The notes: generated by a model from the sequence alone, not told the origin. A stretch of 64,000 nucleotides of DNA from Epiperipatus broadwayi (GCA_028023455.1 JAQFVV010000043.1:1797483-1861482); one strand, 5' to 3'. Numbered from the stretch's first letter, positions 1 through 12,169 are shown. Translations and numbers: made by a program.

Positions 1-1251
1 TTAAATGAAAGTGAATGCATTAACAATTTATTCCCCTATATGGATTCAGTAGTCTAATGAAAAAAATAAAATCGAGAGATTCTTGCAATTGTTTTCCCAC
101 AGTTTTCACACTTTTATTACGAGTTTTATCACTGGTTTATGACATATGATTTCATATATATATATTTCTAATATTCTCATGGATAAATGATGAATTCATA
201 TATTTCCGGGAGCTTCTGTGAAGTAAAAATATAATAGCTAAATAGCTAATGTTTCAGTACAATAACAAGTGCTTTCCTCAGAGCTTCTTCATGCTCAAAT
301 CATAAGAATGTGTGTGGTGATATTTAAAATTTGTTATTTTTTTCCTTTGTTATTTTCTCCACAGCCTCAAATTCTATTGATTGAGAAGTTTTAAAAAATA
401 TTTTATCCTCCATATATATATATCACCATTGCTTATACAATGTAGATATAGTGCCAGTAAAAATATAATTAGGTCTTTGTCCAAACTGCTTGCTGCACTA
501 TTTCTGAATCAATGTATATGTTACATAGTAATCATCAAACAATCATCATCAACAACCATTATCAATCCATTGCAGGATGAAGGTCTCTCCACATAGTATG
601 TTAGGCTATTTACCACAAAAATGTTAAGATACTACATATGTAGATCATGAGTTATGACATGAAAGACGGCAGTATGTTGTGTGCTTTTTAAACCGTCTTC
701 AATGTTATCTGTGTCATCACAAAATCTTGCAAGTATTTGAAAACATTCTTAAAATTCCCAACTTCAATTCCATATATAAACTGAATCGTTTCAAACATTG
801 ATGTAATAGTTTCACCCAGTTATGCTTTCAATTAGCATTTCATTCCATCATGAGTTACAGTATGAAACACACCCACCATCACCATAAAACTTTAGTGGTA
901 AATAGCTAAACTACGTAAAACATGGTGATTCATAGATGGCGCTTCAGGTAGTTTTGAGGGAGAACTAGTCATCAGTCAACTTTTCGGTGAACACACTATG
1001 TGTTTATTACACCAACTAATCTACAATCTAAATTCTAATCACATACATAAGAAGTTTAAACACTAGAAGTGACAGAGCTAGGCTTGATCTATGAAGCTTC
1101 AGCAGTTTGCCACCCTACTACTGCAACAAATCATTCATTAAAGAATGAAAAAAATCAGTTTAACCCAAACTGTTTACTTTGATACATACAAGCCATTAAA
1201 ATTTAAAACGTCTTTTATTTAACACTGATAACTAATGGAAACATGTTTTGT
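1..1251. other. AT-rich intergenic or intronic DNA, no gene seen
   Basis: No exon-like segment, RNA gene or clear repeat boundary was recognised. If the minus-strand gene at 3041-12256 continues towards lower coordinates, this could be intron, but I searched for the next expected phosphoesterase exon and did not find it. Confidence 0.5.
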
Positions 1252-1749
1252 CATTAAATAAAAGTCATACATCACATGACTTAATTTGATAAACTTGTAA
1301 TTATAAACTAAAATAAGGAGCGTGCTAATAGCTCTAACAAGCTTTATCAATAAATGTTGCAAGAGAAAGCACTTAAAATCTCTATTTAGAAATTATCCCA
1401 ATCCTCGGACAAGTTTCAAGCTATTAGCTTTCCTCGGTGAGGCACTAGGATATTTCAAACACTAGATCCAGAATACCAATTCAAAGCCAGCACTTATCTG
1501 ATAGTTAACTTTTAAGTAGAAAATCTGAAATATTCAGACACTTATATGTCTTCAAACACAGCTATCTAACTTAAATAGCTATATGGGGCTGAGAAATCTT
1601 CAGCCATGCCATATATTAATAGCCTTAGCAATATAACATTGCTTAAGACTTAAAGGCAAAACTATAATAATAAATTAAATAAAAGTCATACATCACATGA
1701 CTTAATTTGATAAACTTGTAATTATAAACTAAAATAAAGAGCATGCTAA
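1252..1749 (-). repeat. Family B repeat, partial head-to-tail dimer with hammerhead-like core
   Basis: A segment of about 77 bp at 1252-1328 recurs almost unchanged at 1672-1749, so the unit length is about 420 bp and the locus is about 1.2 units in direct orientation. Between the copies, the minus strand at about 1400-1446 reads a hammerhead-like order: CCGAGGA, a perfect 5-bp stem II (AAGCT/AGCTT), GAAAC, then TTGTC. U4 of the catalytic core is changed to C, so this copy is probably dead. Other family B loci are at 29898-30375 and 43404-44390. Confidence 0.6.
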
Positions 1750-2761
1750 TTATTAAAAATACTATCTTATATTGTTTTAAAGAGCTTCATTATTTTATAA
1801 TATAGGCTGAATTTTAGATGTTAAAAGAGTAAGAGTCAACCTAAAAGTCTCACAACTTTTGGTTTCGTTTTTTTTTTATTAGTGCTTTTACTATTATTTT
1901 ATATTGGGAAGTAAGAATAGACAGGATGATGTCAACCATAGCTGATCACATGTTCAACATCCAAAAATTGTTTCAAATTGCTGGGAGAAAATCATCATGC
2001 AGCCTAGTTTCGTCTAGATTCCATTTGTCTAATATCCACTTGCTGAAGTTGAGTTGATGGTATTTAATAACAAAAAATTACAATGACAATCTAATGTAAT
2101 CATCTAGTCATAACTTCCAAGTACCTAGTTACTCTAAGTTGTATTTTATAAGAACCTTAACATTCGTACATATATACGTTTCCCATCAATGGCTTGCAAC
2201 ATCATCTTTGAATCAACACATGTGTAGTGACATAGTTTAGCTATTAACCAGCATGTCTAATCCCAAATTATGATATGAAATGTGACACTAGGTTTCATAC
2301 CTTGAAATGCTCTCTCTATCACTACAATATCTTGCAAACTATTTAAAAATGCTCTTGTAGTCCATGGCTTCACTCCATGCAAAGTTTAAATTTATTTCAA
2401 ATGTTTCAACAGCAGTTTTGCCCAATTTAAAACAAAATTTAATATTACTGCATTATTCCATTGTGGATTAAATTAATTACAAAACACACCTTTCATATCA
2501 TAAATTCAGATGCAGACACACTAGCAGCTTAAAACTGTGATCAATATAAAAGCTACGATGCTATGTAATACATGCATTCATTTAGAGATAGCGCAGAAAA
2601 ATCTTGGAGAGTGAACTAGTCACCAATCAACTTTTTATAGGGGCACACTGTGTTTACCAATAGTATAATATTTTTATCAGATTATTTGTTTTGTATGTGC
2701 ACATATTAAACCACTAAACATCATATGATCACCATTTCTTATGCTTGCTCATAACTGTTAT

Positions 2762-2956
2762 TAAAACAGGCAAAACTCTCCATATAGTAGTGCCACTCAG
2801 TGCGAGCCAGAGTAATAATTAATGGATGCCAGTCTGGGATAATGGATGAGTAGGCACTAGATAGGGATTTTATTCCACAAGCCTTCTGGCATCCATTGAT
2901 GATTCTGGCTTGCACTGAGTGGCACTACTGTATGGAAAGTTTTGCCTGTTTTAATG
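2762..2956. repeat. Family A foldback element, internally deleted copy
   Basis: Inverted arms at about 2762-2832 and 2880-2956 both carry the family A end (AACAGGCAAAACTCTCCATA in the left arm). The central half of each arm, which holds the hammerhead-like core in longer copies, is deleted here. The element lies within the large intron or 3' flank of the phosphoesterase gene. Longer copies are at 10112-11645, 14856-15516, 27665-28002, 33064-33522 and 36376-36870. Confidence 0.75.
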
Positions 2957-3040
2957 TACACATATACGCACGATAAATATAGCACATTGAATATAAATAA
3001 ATAATTGTATACTATATATGATGAAATATTTACTTAATAC

Positions 3041-3180
3041 CTTTTTTCCTTCCCAATTTAAAATGTACTTTATTTTACCATCAGCTAAAGGAGCGTTGGT
3101 ATTGTTATCCATTACATTACTCATCAGCCACGGAAAATTATTTTCCTTAGCAACATCTTGTAGTTCATCGTCACCAAAAT
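3041..3180 (-). CDS. 5'-nucleotidase/metallophosphoesterase-family protein, internal exon
   Basis: This is a 140-nt internal exon with an acceptor ending TTAATAG just above 3180 and a donor GTATTAAG just below 3041. Its phase matches exon 12170-12256 exactly: that exon ends GAT TTT G and this one starts AT TTT GGT, giving GNHDFDFGDDELQDV across the junction. It adds 46 codons and includes the family signature NFPWLMSNV. In metallophosphoesterases of the UshA/5'-nucleotidase type the GNHD motif binds the dinuclear metal centre, and the NFP..SNV strand follows it. The exon ends in phase 0 after a lysine pair. Animal homologues are often labelled mannosylglucosyl-3-phosphoglycerate phosphatase-like, but the substrate cannot be read from two exons. 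The reading frame continues as an ORF beyond the donor, but splicing is more likely because that extension is AT-rich and unrelated to the family. Confidence 0.85.
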
Positions 3181-3654
3181 CTATTAACAACATTTAAAAA
3201 TGATAGTTAACAAAAGACTCACATTGTGCAAACTTTTACAACATTCAAACGATGATACATCCATTTAACAATTTTACTTACACAGCTATATATTTGCATA
3301 TAATTATCTGCATAGGAATTAATTAAGTAATGTAATAACTAATTTATAAATAAATCAAAATTATCTTGCACAATCCCAATTTAATATCCAAAAAAGAACA
3401 AATAACTGAAGCATCGTATTGGCACATCCTAAGATGCCATTTTTGCTTCAGCCCTACATCTAGGAAATTACATACTATTTTACAATAAAATTTCAAAAAT
3501 TAAGAACAGATGCTTGCCCTTCCAGACATGGCTGATACTGCATGGAGTCCGGTCTTTCATCCAACCCCATTATAAATTATTTGTCTCTTTTCTATTTTAC
3601 TTTTGTATGCTTTTTACAAAACATGCCTTTTCAATATGTAATTTAATACATTGT

Positions 3655-3812
3655 ACAGGCTTACACACACCTGCACACATATACTGTAATATATAAGGGA
3701 TTCAAACTCAAACATTCACACGACAAACCCATGCCATCTCATATTGCTGACCCACCTGGAGAGTTGAGAGGGTCGTGTGAGAATCTGAGTTCGAATCCCT
3801 TATATGTTAAAA
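3655..3812. repeat. Family C end, small foldback
   Basis: Inverted arms at about 3692-3726 and 3770-3810 contain the family C terminus, a pol III B-box-like stretch (GAGTTCGAATCCC on the plus side). The hammerhead-bearing body is absent. A related but longer copy is at 58950-59230, sharing the CATGCCATCTCATATTGCTG type segment. Confidence 0.55.
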
Positions 3813-3999
3813 TATGCCTTTTGTAATTTGTACACCATTGTATTTGTCTGATCTTAGATGGAATACTTTACAATATCTAGATGAATTTCAAATCACCTTT
3901 TCGAAGTTTGTGAAAAAAAAAAAAAATCCTCTAATAAAAATTGTTTTTCTTCTTTTAAAAGAGGCTGAATGAAAAATGATGTAAGATTTCTTGTATTTT

Positions 4000-5497
4000 G
4001 AGATAAATGTAAATTATTAAAAAATGAAAAAAGTTTGAGCAGTGCAGAAGTCTTAGCAAAAGAAAAAAAAGTTATCGTCCTTTACACATATAAAACTTTT
4101 TCTCAATACTGTACTACAGTTTTAAAAGTCGCCCTGTTATTATTATTTTATTAAAAGAATTCTTTTATATTTTTCAAATCTTTCTTATATTTAGTGAATT
4201 TGTAATTTGAAATATGAAGTGATTTAAAAAAAAAAAAAAAAAAAATTGTTAAAATTGCCGAATTAGTCTCCGAAACCATTTCACATTTAAAATTAAAACA
4301 AAATAATAAAACAAAAAATATTCATAATTTAAATGGACAAAAAATCTTATATCATACAGTAAAAAATTCATCCATATTATAAAGAAATGATTGTTTAAAA
4401 CATCTGCTACTTCTTCATTTGAATATTAAGGCTCAAAATCTCTATGGATCTATGTCTAGGACTTTTCAGCCACTATTCCAAATCAAAGTTAAAAATAAGT
4501 ATGTCAAATTGTGAACAACTGTTTTAACATTGATTTGAATCTTTTTTCGGCAAAAAAGTAAATGGACGGTGGGGGATGGGGGGGAATTACACGTGGGAAA
4601 AATTACACGTGACAAAAGTAGTTCCTAATTTTGACAGTAGTGACTTTTTTGGTCACACTTTTGCAATCCCATATCTCTACAAAGAGCACAAAACTGTACG
4701 TTTTATTACATTTTATTTATTAATCTTCATGTAAAAAATACATTGATAGTTAGATATACTTTGCAATTACATAGTGAGAATAACGTAGTTCGACACACGA
4801 ATCCTAAATGTAAGTTCATTTTTTTTTATTTATTCATCTTTATGTCAAAACATTTATACAGTAGTTAATATACTTGATTTATTTATAGTTATATATAGAG
4901 TAAAGACCGCTAGATATACATTCCAAGTGAAAAGTACTCATAAAAATGTAAGGTTTATTAATTTTTTATTTATTAATATTTACATTTAGACAGAGTTTAT
5001 TTATTGTTAGATAAACTGATTAAAGTTGAATCTTTCTAATGGTGTCTATCTCCACTCTATTTATAGTTAATATAGTTAATTTATTTACAGTTATATATAC
5101 AGCAAAGACCACTATAAGTGAAAAATACGCATGTAAATGTAAGTTTTTTTTTTCATTTTTTTTTATTAACATTTAGACTTAGATATAGTTACATACACTT
5201 ATTAAATTTGGATATAGTTATTAGGAGGGAAAAAGTAGTTAAGTTTTTTAAAAATAGAGGGCGAAGTGCTCAGGCCGCTATAAGTCAGTTTTACCTATAT
5301 TTGTATTTAAATTATCATTTTTATTAATTATTTTTAATTTGTAATTTGTGTGTGTTAGTTATTTACGTTCGTATACAATTAATATCTAATGTAACTTTTA
5401 ACGTTCTACACTTATAAAAATAATGTTTTTCAAAAAGTATAATTTATTACGAAAATCATTAATTATGTTTATATATATAATATAATATGGTTTATAA
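4000..5497. other. AT-rich DNA with diverged local repeats, no gene
   Basis: Between about 4700 and 5330 there are several loosely repeated stretches of the type 'AAATGTAAGTT(T)n ATTTATTAAT', spaced roughly 120-190 bp, separated by related TATAGTTA-rich stretches. This looks like a decayed tandem duplication. No coding signal is seen. Confidence 0.4.
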
Positions 5498-5505
5498 GTA
5501 ATTTG

Positions 5506-6981
5506 GGTTGTTTTACAATAGCGTGTTGAAACCAACGGAGGGCGTTATTTCTATGCTAGCGCACAGAAATATGCCGTTTAGGTGGCCTCCGCCGCTATCG
5601 AACATTCTATTTCTAACGTGTAAGCCTACAAATAGTCCGTTCGATACAGGGGAGCGTACCGGCTGACTGTGTTTATTTTTATGCTAATGCACAGAAATGT
5701 GACATTTAGCTAATCTTGCCGCAGAAGCTATCGTGTCAGCTTACAGCTCAGATTCGGGCAATGCATTTCGGACTAGCGATCATATTTCACTTTTGTTTAC
5801 AGTATTGTCTGAGGGTGGCTGGAATTACGATTGTTGAAACTATTTTAATATTCATTAAGACCACCTCCCCCTCTATCTCGCATGTTTTAGGAAGGTCTAC
5901 TAACAATTATCAGCAGAGTCTCATGCTTCCCTAGCCCCTATTTCCTGCTGAAAAAATGGGCCAAGTGTAGTTAAAAGTGCGATTCCCATCAAATCACACT
6001 CTAAGTCACGTTTCGTGTGACAACAACTGCGAGCTGATTAATCGAATAGCTGAAATAGGACAACTTGTTTTCCGAATGTCAAAGAAAGAACAAGGATTCT
6101 TCTCTGACTGCTGGAACCGGCGGTTTAGCAAACAAAACACCTTGAAGCTGCATGCCTGCTGTGTTTTTTTTATTTTTGCCTGAAGAGCCCAAAAAGTTGC
6201 TTTTAATTGCCGTATAGATAGATGTTTTTTGGGGGGAATTACTGTCAAAACTTGGTCAATCTTCGAGTTGTTAGCATTTCGTTCTGTTAGCAATTGGAAA
6301 CACCTCCCCCCCTCTCCCAAAGTTGGACTTTCTTGTAAATGTTACCGTTAAATGGACAATAGATTTATTTATAATTTATCAAAATAAAAACAAAACAAAC
6401 CAAAAAAAAAAAGAAGTAGTTGAATCGGCTGATTTTTTGTTTGTCGTACAATACCGAACCGAAAATAGAAAGGGTTTAATGAGAAGAATCAAAACAAACA
6501 AAAAATCGGTTAACTACTTTTTAAAAATCATTTTTAATCGATCCGTTTTTTTTTTGGGGGGGGGGTTGTTTGGGGTAGCCAAAATAGATTTGATAGCCGC
6601 CGTACTTTTATTTTAAATGTGATAAACAACAATAACAACAAAAAAATACGTAGACGGTAAAAAAAAAAAAAACCCCGTCCCCTTTGAAAATATAAATAAT
6701 GAAAAGAATCAAAAGCAAAAAAAATTAAGTACTTTTTTTTGTAAATTCATTTATTTGTAATTTTTTTGTTTATGCATTTGTTTATTTTTTTTTTTTGGTC
6801 GTGTTTAAAAAAAAATTTGATTTGATATTACTTTTATAAATGTGATAAACAAAAAAAAAAAACCAAAGCCAACAAAAAAAAAAAAAAGAAAAGAAACCCG
6901 GCCCCGGCAACATTATATTTATCTTTGTTTACAAACCGAGCCCGCCCTCCAGCGGTTTCAACACGCTATTGTAAAACAACC
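5506..6981. mobile_element. TIR DNA transposon, 1476 bp, 8-bp target site duplication
   Basis: The first 28 bases at 5506 (GGTTGTTTTACAATAGCGTG and on to TTGAAACC) are the exact reverse complement of the last 28 ending at 6981, and similarity continues through GGAGGGCG with three mismatches. The ends are flanked by a perfect direct repeat GTAATTTG (5498-5505 and 6982-6989). An 8-bp duplication fits hAT, P or Zisupton-like transposases, but the terminus does not begin with the usual hAT CAG, so the superfamily is open. The interior is locally more GC-rich than its surroundings, has subterminal repeats (GCACAGAAATRTG at about 5560 and 5690), homopolymer runs and no credible transposase frame. 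It is probably non-autonomous. Confidence 0.85.
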
Positions 6982-7185
6982 GTAATTTGTTATAATTCCG
7001 ATTCTTGTTTACGTTTTTCAAGTCTATAGCTAACAAATGATCTGTATGCAAATAAATTATATATACGTGATTCATGCTTTGGTTTTGCTGTATGTTTCAT
7101 AACATTATTTTCAAGTCAATAGCTAACAAATACACTATATGCAAATAAATTTTATCTATGTAGTACAATAAATATAATAAGATAG

Positions 7186-7314
7186 CATCACTTCTGTGCA
7201 TAAAGAATATAAACATCACTTGTGTGCATTAAACATCACTTGTGTGCATAAAGAATATAAACATCACTGGTGTGCATAAAGAATATAAACATCACTGATG
7301 TACACAAAAAATAT
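7186..7314. repeat. Minisatellite, about 5 copies of a 19-31 bp unit
   Basis: The unit ACATCACTTGTGTGCATAAA plus AGAATATAA is repeated head to tail. One copy lacks the AAAGAATATA part, and the last copy is diverged (ACTGATGTACAC). It lies in the phosphoesterase intron. Confidence 0.8.
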
Positions 7315-7452
7315 AAAATGAAGAGATGAAATTCATTTTATCATAGTGATATAGACAGTAGCCTACAATTTCTAGTTTTAGACAGACAAGAAGCCAATTG
7401 CTATGATGATTTCTTTTGTATCTTTTATTAGGATGAATCTTTTTCTTTATAG

Positions 7453-7548
7453 ACGCCTTTGACATTTAGAACATTTGGGGTACAAGATAAAAATGAAGAA
7501 GTCATATCTGACTTCTTTTGGAGATTGTGAAGCTGTGGATTATCTCAG
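7453..7548 (+). other. Candidate exon, possibly first coding exon of an unknown gene
   Basis: The segment lies between a good acceptor (TTTTTCTTTATAG) and a textbook donor (CAG|GTAAGA). An ATG at 7493 opens a frame of 18 codons, MKKSYLTSFGDCEAVDYL, to the donor. No homology is recognised, the frame upstream of the ATG is closed, and the gene would be on the strand opposite the surrounding phosphoesterase gene. It could be chance. Confidence 0.2.
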
Positions 7549-8444
7549 GTAAGACATGTTATACATGTTTAGAAAGATAATTTTGTGAGGAATGCAAAGA
7601 AATTATCACTGAAGATGTATTTTCAATTTTAGTTAATGTTACTTATCAAATTATGAACAAACAATAAAATAATAAGTATTTCGGATGTGAAAATTTCTTT
7701 TTTTCCTTATTTTTTATATAGTTATCACTATTTATTTTATGTTTATTGTTTTCCTTAATGTTTCTAGTTTCTAGCAATGTAATTGTTTTTGCTCTAACAT
7801 AATTAAAACTGAAGTTATTGTGAAAATTGTGTCTCAGGCCAGTATTTTAAAAAATTCAATATGGCGGCTTGAAGCTGAAGTGTTAATGAATTCCATTAAT
7901 TTAATATTTATCACTAACCTATATTTACTTACTTTTCTACTGGCAATCTATTTTTTTTCTCCAAGTAAACTCTCCATTTTTCTTTAATCACAATTGATTC
8001 TTTCATAATAGCATCCTTACATTCTCTCCAGGGTATCATTTAAATATAGCATCTAATTTTAAATTCTGTATATTTCTTTAGCAAATAACTATCAACTATT
8101 TTCACTTTTTTCTTTCATTATTTTCTTAAAATTTCCAAATTAATTATATACACCAACATTTATTTTCTTTTAATCTGCCATGTTCTCTTTAATTGTAATA
8201 TTTAGCCCAATTTTAATCAACATATTCACTGCACAAAATCTACTGCACCTTTTAATTTAATCCTCATCCATATAAAATCATTTTTATATCAACCCAATAA
8301 AGCCATTGATTACTATTTCTTACATAGCTGTCTCTATAGTAATGTGACATAGAGTCAATTATTACCATTAATCCAGTTTGAATAAGTTCTTTACCAAGCT
8401 TACTAGACGGGTATAATAACTACTATTTCTTATTGCACTGCCAA

Positions 8445-8700
8445 ATGTATACCATATAATAGTAAATCATCCATGCACTTTATTTACCTTCTCTTTTACA
8501 GTTTTGATTGCCCCAGCATTCTTCTTCAGAACTTTTATATTTCGTAACTTCAACTGCAAACTTCAAGAGCAATTGAAGTTAGGAGATATTAAAGTTCTGA
8601 AGAAGATTGCAGGGGAAATCGAACCTGTAAAAGACTGTGGTAAATAAAGCATTGTGTAACAGTAGTTAAGTGCATGGATGATTTAATATTATATGGCTTA
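8445..8700. repeat. Palindromic repeat (inverted SINE-like dimer)
   Basis: Arms at about 8447-8562 and 8572-8692 are inverted copies of each other (for example CATCCATGCAC on the left against GTGCATGGATG on the right). Each arm carries a TTCTGAAGAAGATTGCAGGG type segment, resembling the SINE tails at 53520, 62920 and 49930. No flanking duplication was recognised. Confidence 0.65.
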
Positions 8701-8904
8701 CTATAAAGGTTTTTTTTAATATACTCCCCCCTCCTCATTTTCTCAAATTTGTTTAATATACTTATTTAATTTCTGTGAAAATAATAGATGTTATTTCTTT
8801 TCTTCTCGATTTTAAAATTTTCATTAATTCTACTTTTTAATCTACTTCTTTCCTTGTACAACAGTGTTTTCAGCTTGTATTTATAGCTTTATAGTTAACT
8901 AAAT

Positions 8905-9133
8905 AGATAAACGGTGGATGTTGGAGGGTTGCATTAAACCCTAAGATCTAGACACAGTGCTCTCAGATCTGCGGCTCCTCATTGATGAAAGCCACAAACT
9001 AGAAACTATTCTGGAGATATTGGATGAGTAGGCATTAGATAGGGATTTTATGCACAAATCTTCTTGTAACCATTGATTGCAAAGATTTGCACTAGGTGGC
9101 ACTACTATTTGGAGATTTTGCTACTGTTTGTTA
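8905..9133 (+). repeat. Family A, single right arm
   Basis: This is one arm only, from the GGAGGGTTGCATTAAACCCT centre to the terminal GCACTACTATTTGGAGA. The hammerhead-like core at 8977-9016 has C3 mutated (TTGATGA) and a GTC to TTC change before the cleavage position, so it is inactive by sequence. Confidence 0.65.
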
Positions 9134-9404
9134 CATTCGGATTCTTTTGCTTACAAAATAAGTTTATTGTGTTTTAAAAAACGATGAATTCATATTTCAC
9201 TATTATATCAAATCCATTCATCTCTTCATCTTTATTTATGTTTTACCAATAATAATTAACTATGTTAGTTCCTCATATCTTTAAATCCATGTGGTTCTTT
9301 ACTAAAAAAAAATTAACTAATCTTTTATTTTACTTTCATCTTATTAATCTCATTACATATTGAAAAAATCTCATACCAAATTCCTCCGATAACTTTACTC
9401 ATAG

Positions 9405-9785
9405 GATTAAATTTGGCCGAAGCACTTTTGGTAGAAATAATTTAATATTGAAGGAAAATACACTGTGTTCAAAAATATAAACGTGTTTTACCAGTTCTTA
9501 CTTTTAAATATGAGATTTGGACACTTCACATAAAATCAATGCAGAGACTTCAGATCATTCAATGAAGTATGGAAAGATCTAAATTAGAAATAAGAAGAAG
9601 GGATCAAAAGAAAAATAGTATAGACATGAGCTGGTCATATTCCTACCAGAAATGGTAATAGATGGATAGTTGAAATCTTAAAACCAAGAGATTTAAAAGA
9701 CCTTAAAAGAGACTACATATCATTGGGTGATCTAAGAAACTGGATTAAACTTGGAGAGATTTTCATTTTGCAATAGACTGATAAT
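9405..9785 (+). pseudogene. RTE-type LINE fragment, C-terminal end
   Basis: Decayed coding sequence matches the tail of the RTE elements at 13290 and 23880: a diverged LKFG.STFG.NNLILK block, CFTSSYF in another frame, and 3' sequence ending near CAATAGACTGATAATGATTAAAATGAT. There are multiple stops and frameshifts. Confidence 0.6.
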
Positions 9786-9965
9786 GATTAAAATGATACG
9801 GCTCTTTTTAAATAAAATATATTTCTTACTAATACCATACTCTTCCTTAGTATAACATTTTCTAAACTTTCAAGATTTATCTAAAACAAGTCCACATACC
9901 ATATATGTAAACTTGTGTGTGTAAATTCAATTTAATATATTATCTACAAATATCAGTTATAACAG

Positions 9966-10111
9966 TAATGTGATGTGATGTACCGTGGCTTCTCCTTAAA
10001 CGAAGTCAAGAATATCTCAGCAATTATGCTCAGATAAACCTGTTAGCCACTTTATTTTCCATTCCCCACTCTAAATTTTCCCATATTCTGCTCCATCCCA
10101 TTTCCACAACT
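9966..10111 (-). mobile_element. LINE 3' end, 5'-truncated copy
   Basis: The sequence matches the 3' ends at 16936-17105 and 26695-26885 (GTTAGCCACTTTATTTTCC and CTCCATCCCATTTCCACAAC in plus orientation). The element reads on the minus strand. It is cut at CAACTCC where the family A foldback begins, so one element landed in, or abuts, the other. Confidence 0.7.
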
Positions 10112-10223
10112 TAATCTTTGTCAACTCCCCATACAGTAGTGACACCCAGTGCAAGTCTGTGTAATCAATAGATGCAAAAAGGTTTGGGCATAAAATCTCT
10201 ATCTAATACATATTCATCCAATA

Positions 10224-10265
10224 TCCCCAGACTAGTTTCTAGCTTGTAGCTTTCATCAGTGAGGA
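10224..10265 (-). ncRNA. Hammerhead-like core in family A
   Basis: CTGATGA, stem II AGC/GCT after an A-A mismatch, GAAAC, palindromic ACTAGT stem III, GTC before the cleavage point, stem I TCCTCA/TGGGGA (6 bp with one wobble). The A-A pair at the base of stem II makes activity uncertain. Confidence 0.5.
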
Positions 10266-10758
10266 ATCTTAGATCTGAGAGCACTGCACCTAGATTTTAG
10301 GATTTAATGCAAGTCTCCAGCTGATATCTTTGACCTATTTAGTTAACTATAAATCTGTGAGTCCAAAATGAAAACATAATAATGTTTTCAATCCAAGCTC
10401 ATTTGCATGTATACTGACGTAAAACTGAATCCACTTTAGTATCTATACATTTTGGTGTCTTTGATTTTTTTTAAAATCACAGTCCCTATCATCTTATGGC
10501 ACTAAAACATCACAAGGTCCATATTTCCTATGCTTACACAAGCTGTTAAACAGATTTATATCACTACACAAGTGAATGAGTTTGGACTGAAAACATTATT
10601 GTGTTTTCATCTTGGACTCATATCTTTATGGTTGACTGCTGGAGGATTGCATTAGATCCTAAGATCTAGATAAAGTGCTCTCAGATCCAAAGCTCATCAC
10701 TGATAAAAGCCACAAGCTAGAAACTAGCCTGGGAATATTGGATGAGTAGACATTAGAT

Positions 10759-11556
10759 CAGTGGTCTTCAACCTTTTCACACCTGCGGGTCGGCATAAAT
10801 AAAGGTAAGGTTTCGTGGACCGGCAAAAATAAGGATAAGGTTTCGCGGACGGACCGGCAGAAGTCTATAGATAAATTTTCTTAAAGATGTAAACTGCTTA
10901 GCCTTAGATGAGCATAATTGCTATAATTGACCAAAACAACACACTAGTTACTGTGTATAGTAATGGCGTTGCTTACCTTCACATGTTGAACACTTTCTCG
11001 AGTTGCGCAGTACTGTTACAGAAAACAGTACAATAGCAATCATTCTCACTAATGTGCCTGCATTGCTGCGTTTATTATTTCACTGTTAAAACATGAAAGA
11101 ATAAAATGTTATTCACCCGAATGTTGGGAAATATCACAGCTAGTGTAATTACATGACAATGATTATGATAAATGTAATATCTGTATTTAATGTTAAATAT
11201 ACAAGATGAAGTTATATATATGGAGTTTGTATAATAAAAAACTTTTTTTTAAAATTTTGAATTTTTTAAGAAAAATAATAAAAAATGTAATTCTACCCCC
11301 CCCCCCCAATAAACATCTGTGATAACTAGAAGAACAAATTAATTTATGTATGATTGATTAGATTTTGTTTTCGTTCTGTTTCTCTTTTTTTAATTAGGTA
11401 AAAATGAGAAGAAAAAATAAATAAAAATTTATATTAATTAAAAGTTTAAACTCTTATTATTTTGTTATTGCAAACTTTCCTGCCAGTCTACCTCGGACTG
11501 GCAGAAAACTTCTGCGGCCCGACACTGGTCTGCGGACCAAGGGTTGAAGACCACTG
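10759..11556. mobile_element. Non-autonomous hAT element, 798 bp
   Basis: The termini are CAGTGGTCTTCAACCTTTTC at the left and the inverse GGGTTGAAGACCACTG at the right, typical hAT ends. Flanking 8-bp duplication: CATTAGAT (10751-10758) and CACTAGAT (11557-11564), one mismatch. The ends have the common hAT subterminal GCGGACCGGCA type motifs. No transposase frame is present. It inserted into family A, so it is younger than that copy. Confidence 0.88.
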
Positions 11557-11645
11557 CACTAGATAGGGATTTTATGCACAAACTTTCTTGCATCCATTGA
11601 TTACTCTAGCTTGCACTGGGTGGCACTACTGTATGGTGAGTTTGC

Positions 11646-12160
11646 TTTTTTTTTTACAATTTGTGTAAGCATAGGCTATACTAATAACATCTGTTGACAC
11701 ATACTATGTAATAAAGGTTATTATAAATTAAATATATATAAAAATGTCAATGCTTAAAAATTTGCTAGTATAAATTTAAATATGCAACATACTAATCAAA
11801 AATCTAAAAAATATATAAAAGTATAATCTTTACCCAAAAATTGAGTTTCTGTAAATTAAATTAAACATGTTTGTTATGGAAAAATACTAAACTATGACGA
11901 TGAAGATATAAGTAAGAATCTGGACTAACCGATGGTTAGAGCTTCCGTTTGAAATGCATCTTGGGAATTATTTGCTTTTAACATCCGGTATTATGCGTAT
12001 GTTTTAAGGAATGTGTTGAATTTAGATATTTCATTACATCGTAGAGAATTATTATATAAAGTTTACGTAAATATCACACAACTTTTAATTTTTATTTTCT
12101 AGATAAAAATTACTTCAGAAATTTGATAACGAAAAATACTTTATAATAATCATAAATAAC
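11646..12160. other. Intronic AT-rich DNA
   Basis: This is intron directly 3' of the GNHD exon donor. No other feature is recognised. Confidence 0.5.
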
Positions 12161-12169
12161 AATACTCAC

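Larger units (their letters stand above)
10112..11645. repeat. Family A foldback element split by a hAT insertion
   Basis: Left arm from 10112 to about 10430 and right arm from about 10545 to 11645 are inverted copies; the right arm is interrupted by the hAT element 10759-11556. The left arm holds a hammerhead-like core on the minus strand (10224-10265) with CTGATGA, GAAAC, palindromic ACTAGT stem III, GTC cleavage triplet and a 6-bp stem I (TCCTCA/TGGGGA). The right-arm core at about 10699-10738 is mutated (CTGATAA, GCC). Confidence 0.75.

Noticed and set aside
2762-2956. Family A as a classical TIR DNA transposon (MITE)
   Set aside because: Long copies have an asymmetric tail outside the inverted arms, and the best-defined one has a 16-bp target duplication, which fits retrotransposition better.
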